Source: an uncultured Thermomonas sp. (GTDB lineage: Bacteria; Pseudomonadota; Gammaproteobacteria; Xanthomonadales; Xanthomonadaceae). From it: DNA of 11,494 bases. The notes under the pieces are model-generated. The model had not been told where the DNA came from. It ran no database searches and saw only the letters and a program-made list of their open reading frames with translations. This document shows, in pieces, positions 5,569 through 11,494 of the stretch. The stretch lies in the NCBI GenBank assembly GCA_946480065.1, contig CAMLJA010000036.1:1-11494 (forward strand). Reading direction: 5' to 3'. The translations under genes were made by a program, and so were the position numbers. The first letter of the stretch is position 1; each line of letters starts with the position of its first letter.

Positions 5569-6777
5569 TCAGAAGCGGAACTCGCCCCATACGCCGATCT
5601 CGTCGGTCTTGACGTCCTTGCTGCGGGCGTCGTTCTTCTGCTCGGTGTGCTTGAACACCGTGGCCAGCTTCACGCCCTTGGTGATCGGGAACTCCACGCC
5701 CAGGTTGTAGTAGGTGTCCTGCAGGCTGGGGTCCAGGGTCTTGCTGAGGTCCGCCTGGTCGTAGCGGCCGAACAGGGTGATGCCGCCCGGGGTCAGGCCC
5801 ATGCTGCCCCACAGCGACCAGCCGCTGGCCTTGTCGCTGGCGGTGCTGAGCACGTTGTTCCAGTTGCGGGCCTGGAAGTACTCGGCGCCGAAGCGGGTGT
5901 TGCCGGACGCGTAGGCGGCGATGAAGTCCAGGCGGTTGGCGGTGTGCAGCGCGTCGACGGTCTCCTTTTCCTTGCCCAGGGTGCCGGAGTAGGCGCCGAC
6001 GCCGACCACCGTCTTCGCGGTCGGGGCGAAGCTCACGCGACCCTCGAAGTCCAGGCCCTTGCTGCGGCTGGGGTTCTTGTAGCCGTTGCCGTTGAGCACC
6101 GCGGCCGCGTATTCCAGCGAACCGCCGGCCAGCTTGCCGCCGGCGTGCATGCCCCAGTCGGAGGAGGTGCCGAACTTCAGGCGGTCGATCAGGGTGTTCT
6201 CGATGTAGCGCATGCCGTAGTAGTTCTCGGCGAACGGCACCCACGGCAGGTCGGTGGCACCGGCGCGCAGCACCAGCGCGTCGCTGGCCTTGTACTGCAC
6301 GTAGGCCTTCTTCAGGTAGATCTCGGTGGCGCCGATGGCCGACGAGTACTGGAAGTCGGTGGTCAGGTTCATCGACCACTGGTCGTTGAACTTGTGGTCC
6401 ACGCCCAGGTAGAAGCGCTTGATGTCGAAGGCGAAGCCGGACTTGTCGGTCTTCATGCCCTTGCTGCTGTCGTCGATGTTGCTGAGGTTGTAGTACATGC
6501 GCCCGCTGAGGCTGGTGTCGTTCACCAGCTTGGCCAGCTTGTCGACCTTGCCCTTGGCGGCCTCGGCATCTTCGTTGGCCTTGGCCTGGGCCACGTTGAC
6601 CTCGGACTGCGCGTCGGTGCGCTGCTCGAGTTCGGCGACCTTGGCCTGCAGCGCCTCGATCTGGGCACGCAGGGCGGCGAGTTCCTCGGCGCTGGGGGCG
6701 GTCTGGGCGGCGGCATTGGCGCTCAGGCTGCCGGCGACGACCAGGGCGATGGCGGCGGCCAGGTGGGTGGGACGCAT
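5569..6777 (-). CDS. oprO: OprO/OprP-type phosphate-selective porin
   Basis: This is a 402-residue outer-membrane protein. A signal peptide (about 1-24, cleavage near NAAA-QT) is followed by a heptad-like coiled-coil segment (about 29-86, ELAALRAQIEALQAKVAELEQ) of the kind that trimerises OprO/P family porins or reaches into the periplasm. A beta-barrel from about 88 to the end consists of alternating amphipathic strands and finishes in the canonical C-terminal Phe (VWGEFRF). OprP and OprO of Pseudomonas pass phosphate and polyphosphate. The same selectivity here is inferred from the family and from the gene being divergent to the pst cluster. I could not verify the Arg ladder or Lys cluster residue by residue. 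The ATG has GGAG 7 nt upstream. Regulation by phosphate is likely, and a weak PhoB-like repeat pair lies 32-49 bp upstream. Confidence 0.8.
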   Translation of the reverse strand: MRPTHLAAAIALVVAGSLSANAAAQTAPSAEELAALRAQIEALQAKVAELEQRTDAQSEVNVAQAKANEDAEAAKGKVDKLAKLVNDTSLSGRMYYNLSNIDDSSKGMKTDKSGFAFDIKRFYLGVDHKFNDQWSMNLTTDFQYSSAIGATEIYLKKAYVQYKASDALVLRAGATDLPWVPFAENYYGMRYIENTLIDRLKFGTSSDWGMHAGGKLAGGSLEYAAAVLNGNGYKNPSRSKGLDFEGRVSFAPTAKTVVGVGAYSGTLGKEKETVDALHTANRLDFIAAYASGNTRFGAEYFQARNWNNVLSTASDKASGWSLWGSMGLTPGGITLFGRYDQADLSKTLDPSLQDTYYNLGVEFPITKGVKLATVFKHTEQKNDARSKDVKTDEIGVWGEFRF

Positions 6778-6808
6778 GGGACGACTCCGTGATGGGTGGC
6801 GGTATGGG

Positions 6809-6826
6809 ATGACGGTCCGGCGACGG
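6809..6826 (-). promoter_or_regulatory. Possible weak PhoB half-sites upstream of the porin
   Basis: Read on the minus strand, CCGTCGC and CCGTCAT are separated by 4 nt. They match the CTGTCAT/C half-site at 5 of 7 and 6 of 7 positions with the right 11-bp period and lie 32-49 nt before the porin ATG. A -10 hexamer at the expected distance is not clear. The match is weak for GC-rich DNA, so this is tentative. Confidence 0.3.
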
Positions 6827-6958
6827 CGGGGCTGCCGTTGCCGCGTGTCGGGCCTATTCCAATGCGCGATGGTTGCAGTTTTATGTCGCTATTGACGGTT
6901 TCTTAACCCTCGACGCAAAACCGCCCGGCGCACGGCCGCGGGGCCACGGTACGCCGCG

Positions 6959-6998
6959 CTGTCACCCGGCTGTCATCCCGCCGACGCCGGCCTGTCAC
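6959..6998 (+). promoter_or_regulatory. Tandem PhoB binding repeats (Pho box) of the pstS promoter
   Basis: CTGTCAC (6959-6965) and CTGTCAT (6970-6976) are separated by 4 nt, forming a near-perfect Pho box. A further CTGTCAC begins at 6992, exactly 22 bp after the second repeat. That leaves one degenerate repeat (CCGACGC, 6981-6987) in phase and makes two 22-bp boxes on one helical face. In known Pho promoters PhoB replaces the -35 contact. Here a -10-like TGCAAT (7009-7014) lies 10 nt after the last repeat, which fits that geometry. It should activate pstS copy 1 under phosphate limitation. Confidence 0.85.
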
Positions 6999-7052
6999 GC
7001 GCGGCGGCTGCAATGCGCACCGAGGCGGGCCGGTCCCGCCGTCCACGCATCC

Positions 7053-7057
7053 AGGAG
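7053..7057 (+). promoter_or_regulatory. Ribosome binding site deciding the GTG start of pstS copy 1
   Basis: AGGAG lies 7 nt before GTG 7065. This fixes the start, since the open frame extends upstream through the Pho box to 6873 with no other ribosome binding site. Translation from the GTG begins directly with a signal peptide. Confidence 0.75.
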
Positions 7058-7064
7058 TCCTACC

Positions 7065-8081
7065 GTGTTCAAGTCCCTCAAGTTCCGCGTCGCCGCGCTC
7101 GCGCTGGCGACCAGCTTCACCGCCGGCGCCTTCGCCGCCGACGTCACCGGCGCCGGTTCCAGCTTCGTCTACCCCGTGCTGTCGAAGTGGTCCTCGGCCT
7201 ACGCGTCGGAAACCGGCAAGCAGGTCAACTACCAGTCGATCGGTTCCGGCGGCGGCATCGCCCAGATCAAGGCCGGCACGGTGGACTTCGGCGCCTCCGA
7301 CAAGCCGCTGCCGGCGGACGAGTTGAAGAAGTTCGGCCTGGGCCAGTTCCCGATCGTGATCGGCGGCATCGTCCCGGTGATCAACGTGCCGGGCGTGGCC
7401 CCGGGCGCGATGAAGCTGGACGGCGCGGTGCTGGCCGACATCTTCCTGGGCAAGGTCGCCAAGTGGAACGACCCGGCGATCGCCGAGCTCAACGGCGGCC
7501 TGGCGCTGCCGGACCTGAAGATCACCGTGGTGCACCGCTCGGACGGCTCCGGCACCAGCTTCAACTTCACCAACTACCTGTCCAAGGTCAGCCCGGAGTG
7601 GAAGGCCAAGGTCGGCGAGGGCACCAGCGTGCAGTGGCCGGCCGGCGTGGGCGGCAAGGGCAACGAGGGCGTGGCCGCCTACGTCAAGCAGATCAAGGGC
7701 GGCGTGGGCTACGTGGAGTACGCGTACGCGCTGCAGAACAAGCTGTCGTTCTCGCGCATGAAGAACGCCGCCGGCAACTTCGTGCAGCCGCGCGACGAGA
7801 CCTTCTCGGCGGCGGCCGCCACCGCGGACTGGACTTCGGCGAAGGACTTCAACGTGATCATGACCAACGCCCCGGGCGCGCAGGCCTGGCCGATCACCGC
7901 CACCACCTGGGCGATCATGTACAAGAAGCCGAAGGACGCCGGCCGCTCGCGCGCCGCGCTGGACTTCTTCAAGTGGTCGTTCGAGCAGGGCCAGGCGCAG
8001 GCCGCCTCGCTGGACTACGTGCCGCTGCCCGACTCGCTGGTCAAGCAGATCGAGGCCTACTGGGCGCAGAACATCAGGTAA
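7065..8081 (+). CDS. pstS: Phosphate ABC transporter substrate-binding protein PstS, soluble copy 1
   Basis: This 338-residue periplasmic protein captures phosphate and hands it to PstCA. An N-terminal signal peptide (MFKSLKFRVAALALATSFTAGAFA, cleavage after about 24) has no lipobox Cys. Phosphate-site segments match E. coli PstS: GAGSSF (Ser32, Ser33, Phe34), SIGSGGG (Ser59), FGASD (Asp79) and HRSDGSGT (Arg158, Ser162, Gly163, Thr164). Start codon GTG has AGGAG upstream. It is preceded by tandem PhoB repeats and followed within 30 bp by a strong terminator, so most transcripts should contain this gene alone. That would give a large excess of the soluble binding protein over the membrane parts. 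A close paralogue follows at 8224. In Xanthomonas one of such a pair is often named phoX, and I cannot say which name applies here. Confidence 0.95.
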   Translation: MFKSLKFRVAALALATSFTAGAFAADVTGAGSSFVYPVLSKWSSAYASETGKQVNYQSIGSGGGIAQIKAGTVDFGASDKPLPADELKKFGLGQFPIVIGGIVPVINVPGVAPGAMKLDGAVLADIFLGKVAKWNDPAIAELNGGLALPDLKITVVHRSDGSGTSFNFTNYLSKVSPEWKAKVGEGTSVQWPAGVGGKGNEGVAAYVKQIKGGVGYVEYAYALQNKLSFSRMKNAAGNFVQPRDETFSAAAATADWTSAKDFNVIMTNAPGAQAWPITATTWAIMYKKPKDAGRSRAALDFFKWSFEQGQAQAASLDYVPLPDSLVKQIEAYWAQNIR

Positions 8082-8110
8082 CCCCCTCCCCCTGACCAGG
8101 GGACGCGTGC

Positions 8111-8142
8111 GGGCGGGCCCAAGGGCCCGCCCCTTTTTTTTT
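8111..8142 (+). terminator. Rho-independent terminator after pstS copy 1
   Basis: A GC-only 9-bp stem (GGGCGGGCC at 8111-8119 with GGCCCGCCC at 8124-8132, loop CAAG) is followed by a run of nine T residues (8134-8142). It begins 29 nt after the pstS stop and 13 nt before the second Pho box. It separates the two pstS copies into distinct transcription units, at least partly. Confidence 0.92.
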
Positions 8143-8155
8143 GAAACCGGCCGGC

Positions 8156-8173
8156 CTGTCATCGGGATGTCAC
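8156..8173 (+). promoter_or_regulatory. Second PhoB box, upstream of pstS copy 2
   Basis: CTGTCAT (8156-8162) and ATGTCAC (8167-8173) are separated by 4 nt, giving 7 of 7 and 6 of 7 matches to the half-site with exact 11-bp phasing. A weaker in-phase ACATCAT follows at 8178. A -10 would be expected near 8184-8189 (TTTCAT), which is plausible but weak. It likely drives pstS copy 2, pstC, pstA and pstB under phosphate limitation, independent of the first promoter. Confidence 0.75.
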
Positions 8174-8223
8174 AAAAACATCATTTCATGGCGCCACCGG
8201 ACCCCCCGAACCACGAGACCGCC

Positions 8224-9312
8224 ATGACCCGCGCCCTGCCCCGCCTCGCCCCCCTGGCCCTGTGCCTGCTGCTCGGCCTGTCCGCCTGCAAGGACGGCTC
8301 CGCCCCCGCCGAAGGCGCCCGCCCCGCCGCCGATGCCCCCGCCGCGGCCGGCGACCGCGTGGCCGCCACCATCACCGGCGCCGGCGCCAGCTTCGTCTAT
8401 CCGCTGGTCTCGCGCTGGTCGGCCGACTATGCCGCGGCCACCGGCAACCGCGTGAACTACCAGTCCATCGGCTCGGGCGGCGGCATCGCCCAGATCAAGG
8501 CCGGCACCGTGGACTTCGGCTCGTCCGACAAGCCGCTGCCGCCCGGGGAGCTGGAGAAGGACGGCCTGCTGCAGTTCCCCTCGGTGATCGGCGGCGTGGT
8601 GCCGGTGGTCAACCTGCCCGGGATCCACCCCGGCCAACTGCGCCTGACCGGGCCGGTGCTGGCCGACATCTACCTGGGCAAGGTCGCCACCTGGAACGAC
8701 CCGGCGATCGCCGCGCTGAACCCGGGCCTGGCGCTGGCCGCCGACAAGATCAACGTGGTGCGCCGCTCCGACGGCTCCGGCACCACCTTCAACTTCACCA
8801 ACTACCTGTCCAAGGCCAGCGCCGAGTGGAAGGCCAAGGTCGGCGAAGGCACCACCGTCAACTGGACCGGCTCCAGCATCGGCGGCAAGGGCAACGAGGG
8901 CGTGGCCTCCTACGTGCAGCAGCTCAAGGGCGCGATCGGCTACGTCGAGCTGTCCTACGCGCTGCAGAACAAGATGGCCTATGCCGGCATGCGCAACGCC
9001 GCCGGCAACTGGGTGCAGCCCAGCGCCGAGAGCTTCGCCGCCGCGGCCGCCAGCGCCGACTGGAAGAACGCCCGCGACTTCAGCCTGGTGATCACCGACG
9101 CCCCCGGCGCCGACGCCTGGCCGATCGCCGCCACCAACTTCATCCTGATGCGCCGCCAGCCGCGCGACGCCGCCGCCGCGAAGGCCGCGCGCGACTTCTT
9201 CCGCTGGGCGTGGGCCAACGGCGCGGCGCAGGCCAGGGCGCTGGACTACGTGCCGCTGCCGGCGGAACTTGTCCAGCAGATCGAGGCCGGCTGGGCCGCC
9301 CCGGCCCCGTGA
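8224..9312 (+). CDS. pstS: Phosphate ABC transporter substrate-binding lipoprotein PstS, copy 2
   Basis: This is a 362-residue paralogue of the preceding protein. It begins with a lipoprotein signal: basic start, Leu-rich core, lipobox LSAC, lipidated Cys22. An Ala/Pro-rich tether (about 25-47) comes next, then the PstS fold from ITGAGASF onward. Phosphate-site residues are kept: Ser56/Phe57, Ser81, Asp102 and RSDGSGT (Arg181, Ser185, Gly186, Thr187). The folded part aligns with copy 1 over its whole length with a single-residue length difference. I chose ATG 8224 because it starts right at the signal peptide. ATG 8188 would add 12 residues ahead of it. The gene has its own Pho box and lies 28 nt before pstC, so this copy, not copy 1, is directly linked to the permease genes. 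It is probably membrane-anchored at the periplasmic face. Confidence 0.93.
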   Translation: MTRALPRLAPLALCLLLGLSACKDGSAPAEGARPAADAPAAAGDRVAATITGAGASFVYPLVSRWSADYAAATGNRVNYQSIGSGGGIAQIKAGTVDFGSSDKPLPPGELEKDGLLQFPSVIGGVVPVVNLPGIHPGQLRLTGPVLADIYLGKVATWNDPAIAALNPGLALAADKINVVRRSDGSGTTFNFTNYLSKASAEWKAKVGEGTTVNWTGSSIGGKGNEGVASYVQQLKGAIGYVELSYALQNKMAYAGMRNAAGNWVQPSAESFAAAAASADWKNARDFSLVITDAPGADAWPIAATNFILMRRQPRDAAAAKAARDFFRWAWANGAAQARALDYVPLPAELVQQIEAGWAAPAP

Positions 9313-9340
9313 CGCCACGCGCCCCGACCCCGGACCGCGC

Positions 9341-10303
9341 ATGAGCGCCATCGCCCCCGCCGCGCCGGCGCACGACGCCGCCGACGCGCGCAACGACCGC
9401 CGCTTCCGGTGGCTGCTGACCGCCACCGCGATGTTCGTGCTGGTGACCCTGGCCGGCGCCGCCCTGTCCATGCTCTGGGGCGGCCGCAGCGTGCTGGCGC
9501 AGGAGGGCCTGGGCTTCTTCGTGTCCGCGGACTGGAACCCGGTCGAGGACCGCTACGGCGCGCTGGTGCCGATCTACGGCACCCTGGTGACCGCGCTGAT
9601 CGCGATGCTGATCGCGGTGCCGGTGAGCTTCGGCATCGCCTTCTTCCTGACCGAGGTGGCACCGCGCTGGCTGCGCGGGCCGGTGGGCTCGGCGATCGAG
9701 TTGCTCGCCGGCGTGCCGTCGATCATCTACGGCATGTGGGGCTTCTTCGTGCTGATGCCGGTGATGCGCGAGCACGCCTTTCCCTGGCTGGACGCGCACC
9801 TGGGGCCGCTGCCGGTGGTGGGCGCGCTGTTCCGCGGCCCGCCGATCGGCGCGGGCATGCTGACCTCGGGGATCGTGCTGTCGATCATGGTGATCCCGTT
9901 CATCGCCTCCACCATGCGCGAGGTGTTCCTGACCGTGCCGGCGCGGCTGAAGGAATCCGCCTACGCGCTGGGGGCCACCAAGTGGGAGGTGAGCTGGGAC
10001 ATCGTGCTGCCCTACACCCGCTCGGCGGTGATCGGCGGCGTGTTCCTGGGCCTGGGCCGGGCGCTGGGCGAGACCATGGCGGTGGCGTTCGTGATCGGCA
10101 ACAGCGTGAACTTCACCGCCTCGCTGCTGGAGCCCTCCACCACCATCGCCGCGCTGATCGCCAACGACTTCGGCGAGGCCACCGAGACCTACCGCTCCGC
10201 GCTGCTGCTGCTGGGCTTCGTGCTGTTCATCGTGACCTTCGTGGTGCTGGCCATCTCGCGCCTGATGCTGGCCAGCCTCTCGCGCCGGGAGGGCAACCGG
10301 TGA
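9341..10303 (+). CDS. pstC: Phosphate ABC transporter permease PstC
   Basis: This 320-residue inner-membrane subunit forms the phosphate channel with PstA. Six hydrophobic segments are visible: about 23-46, 79-105, 120-142, 170-191, 226-252 and 284-308. The cytoplasmic coupling loop that docks on PstB is ESAYALGATKWEVSWDIVLP (about 205-224). The segment GLGRALGETMAVAFVIGN (about 237-254) contains the conserved Arg and Glu known to matter for transport in E. coli PstC. Length is normal for the family. The ATG at 9341 lacks a strong Shine-Dalgarno (GGA only). The stop overlaps the pstA GTG in a GTGA, so the two permease subunits are translationally coupled. Confidence 0.95.
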   Translation: MSAIAPAAPAHDAADARNDRRFRWLLTATAMFVLVTLAGAALSMLWGGRSVLAQEGLGFFVSADWNPVEDRYGALVPIYGTLVTALIAMLIAVPVSFGIAFFLTEVAPRWLRGPVGSAIELLAGVPSIIYGMWGFFVLMPVMREHAFPWLDAHLGPLPVVGALFRGPPIGAGMLTSGIVLSIMVIPFIASTMREVFLTVPARLKESAYALGATKWEVSWDIVLPYTRSAVIGGVFLGLGRALGETMAVAFVIGNSVNFTASLLEPSTTIAALIANDFGEATETYRSALLLLGFVLFIVTFVVLAISRLMLASLSRREGNR

Positions 10304-11154
10304 GCGCCGCCCTGTACCGCCGCCGCTGGCTGGCCAACGCGGTGGCCATCGTGCTGGCCTGCGCCGCCGCGCTGTTCGGGCTGGCCTTCCTGGGCTGGAT
10401 TTTGTGGACGCTGCTGGCCAAGGGGCTGGCCCACCTCACCCCGGCGCTGTTCCTGCAGGACCAGCCGCCGCCGATGGAGCAGGGCGGCCTGCGCAACGCC
10501 ATCGTCGGCAGCCTGATGATGTGCGGCATGGGCCTTGCGATCGGCACCCCGCTGGGCATCGCCGCCGGCACCTGGCTGGCCGAGGTGGGCAACCACCGCA
10601 AGCTGGGCACGCTGGTCCGCTTCGTCAACGACATCCTGCTGTCGGCGCCGTCGATCGTGCTGGGCCTGTTCGTCTACGCCGCCTTCGTGATGACCACCGG
10701 CGGCAAGTTCTCCGCGGTGGCCGGCGCGCTGGCGCTGGCCTTCATCGTGCTGCCGGTGGTGGTGCGCACCACCGACGAGATGCTGCGGCTGGTGCCGGTG
10801 CAGATGCGCGAGGCGGCGCTGTCGCTGGGCGTGCCGCAGTGGAAGGTCACCCTGCAGGTGCTCTACCGCAGCGCCCTGCCCGGCATCGTCACCGGGGTGC
10901 TGCTGGCGCTGGCGCGCATCAGCGGCGAGACCGCGCCGCTGCTGTTCACCGCCTTCGGCAACGAGTTCTTCAGCCTGGACCCCACCGGCGCCATGAGCGC
11001 GGTGCCGCTGGTGATGTACAAGTTCGCCGGCTCCGGCTTCGAGAACTGGGAGCAGCTGGCCTGGGCCGGCGCGCTGCTGGTGACCCTGTTCGTGCTGGCC
11101 GTCAGCCTGGGCGCGCGCGCGCTCCTGCTGCGCAACAAGCCCGCCCATGACTGA
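10300..11154 (+). CDS. pstA: Phosphate ABC transporter permease PstA
   Basis: This is the 284-residue partner permease of PstC, with a short basic N terminus (LYRRRWLAN) and six hydrophobic segments starting about 13-39 and 65-92. The EAA coupling loop is [22 protein letters not shown] (about 170-191), followed by the family signature [21 protein letters not shown] (about 201-221), which carries the Arg/Glu pair equivalent to that in PstC. GTG 10300 overlaps the pstC stop (GTGA) and has GGGAGGG upstream. An in-frame extension into pstC to 9409 is a shadow. It is 19 nt before pstB ATG 11174, and the three genes form the classical pstCAB order. Confidence 0.95.
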   Translation: MSAALYRRRWLANAVAIVLACAAALFGLAFLGWILWTLLAKGLAHLTPALFLQDQPPPMEQGGLRNAIVGSLMMCGMGLAIGTPLGIAAGTWLAEVGNHRKLGTLVRFVNDILLSAPSIVLGLFVYAAFVMTTGGKFSAVAGALALAFIVLPVVVRTTDEMLRLVPVQMREAALSLGVPQWKVTLQVLYRSALPGIVTGVLLALARISGETAPLLFTAFGNEFFSLDPTGAMSAVPLVMYKFAGSGFENWEQLAWAGALLVTLFVLAVSLGARALLLRNKPAHD

Positions 11155-11173
11155 CCTTTCGCGGATCCCTGCC

Positions 11174-11494
11174 ATGAACGACATCCATCTCGCGGTCGCC
11201 CACCATGCCCGCGGCGCGGTCCTGCCGCAGCCGCCGGCCACCAAGATCTCGGCCCGCGGCCTGAACTTCTGGTACGACCGGTTCCACGCGGTCAAGGACA
11301 TCGACCTGGACGTGCCGGAGAAGCGGGTGACCGCGCTGATCGGCCCGTCCGGCTGCGGCAAGTCCACCCTGCTGCGGGTGTTCAACCGCATCTACGCGCT
11401 GTACCCGAAGCTGCGCGCCGAGGGCACGGTGCTGCTGGACGGCGAGGACATCCTGGACCCGAAGTACCCGATGAACCGCCTGCGCGGGAAAGTG
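11174..11494 (+). CDS. pstB: Phosphate ABC transporter ATPase PstB, 5' part (cut by window end)
   Basis: The first 107 codons of the PstB ATPase run to the last base of the window. A typical PstB opening ([24 protein letters not shown]) leads to the Walker A motif GPSGCGKST (about 58-66) and the [13 protein letters not shown] helix. [19 protein letters not shown] then precedes the Q-loop, which lies outside the window, as do the signature and Walker B motifs. PstB hydrolyses ATP to drive phosphate import and, with PhoU, takes part in signalling to PhoR. ATG 11174 is 19 nt past pstA. An in-frame ATG at 11147 would overlap pstA by 8 nt and add 9 residues. Neither has a strong ribosome binding site, so the start is uncertain. 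Confidence 0.93.
   Translation, partial: MNDIHLAVAHHARGAVLPQPPATKISARGLNFWYDRFHAVKDIDLDVPEKRVTALIGPSGCGKSTLLRVFNRIYALYPKLRAEGTVLLDGEDILDPKYPMNRLRGKV

Noticed and set aside
5647..6792. Plus-strand open frame opposite the porin
   Set aside because: Val/Gly/Ala-rich antisense shadow. The minus-strand frame has a signal peptide, coiled coil and terminal Phe.
6892..6920. Sigma-70 promoter with TTGACG at 6892-6897 for pstS
   Set aside because: At 17 nt downstream the hexamer is GCAAAA, a poor -10, and the Pho boxes further downstream give a better explanation.
8170..9471. Minus-strand open frame opposite pstS copy 2
   Set aside because: Gly/Ala/Val-rich shadow. The plus-strand lipoprotein with phosphate-binding motifs is the real gene.

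Overview
The window is high-GC bacterial chromosome. Its gene content and order most resemble Xanthomonadaceae (the Xanthomonas, Lysobacter, Luteimonas and Stenotrophomonas group). Supporting signs are an OprO-type porin divergent from a pst cluster with two phosphate-binding proteins, a REP-type palindrome of the kind common in that family, and GTG starts for several genes. Genus is not resolved. Both ends cut through genes: a crotonase-family isomerase on the left and pstB on the right.

Left part (1-2582): the 3' end of a delta3,delta2-enoyl-CoA isomerase-like gene (+) converges on a tightly packed minus-strand unit. In transcription order this is a DUF1289 small Cys-rich protein, a NudL-type CoA pyrophosphatase, a mercaptopyruvate sulfurtransferase (SseA) and an ArsC-family reductase. 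A hairpin followed by four T residues lies just upstream of DUF1289 and looks like the terminator of the next gene.

Middle (2605-5543): a secreted FKBP-like protein (-) whose isomerase domain has lost several hallmark residues is divergent from an enoyl-CoA hydratase (+). An inverted REP pair follows, then a Cys-rich hypothetical gene overlapping nth (endonuclease III) by 4 nt. A terminator made of a 9-bp stem and a 9-base T tract on the minus strand separates nth from the convergent porin.

Right part (5569-11494): the phosphate-starvation block. An OprO-like porin (-) is divergent from pstS copy 1 (soluble, GTG start), a strong terminator, pstS copy 2 (lipoprotein), pstC, pstA and pstB (cut). 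Each pstS copy has its own PhoB-type repeat pair with exact 11-bp phasing, and the first has a further repeat exactly 22 bp downstream. The likely pathway is uptake of phosphate or polyphosphate across the outer membrane by the porin, capture by the two binding proteins, import by PstCA and energising by PstB.

I did not find a previously undescribed system. The items most worth a second look are the two-promoter, two-PstS arrangement, the degenerate FKBP domain and the Cys-rich partner of nth. Many other long open frames on both strands are GC-rich shadows and are left out.
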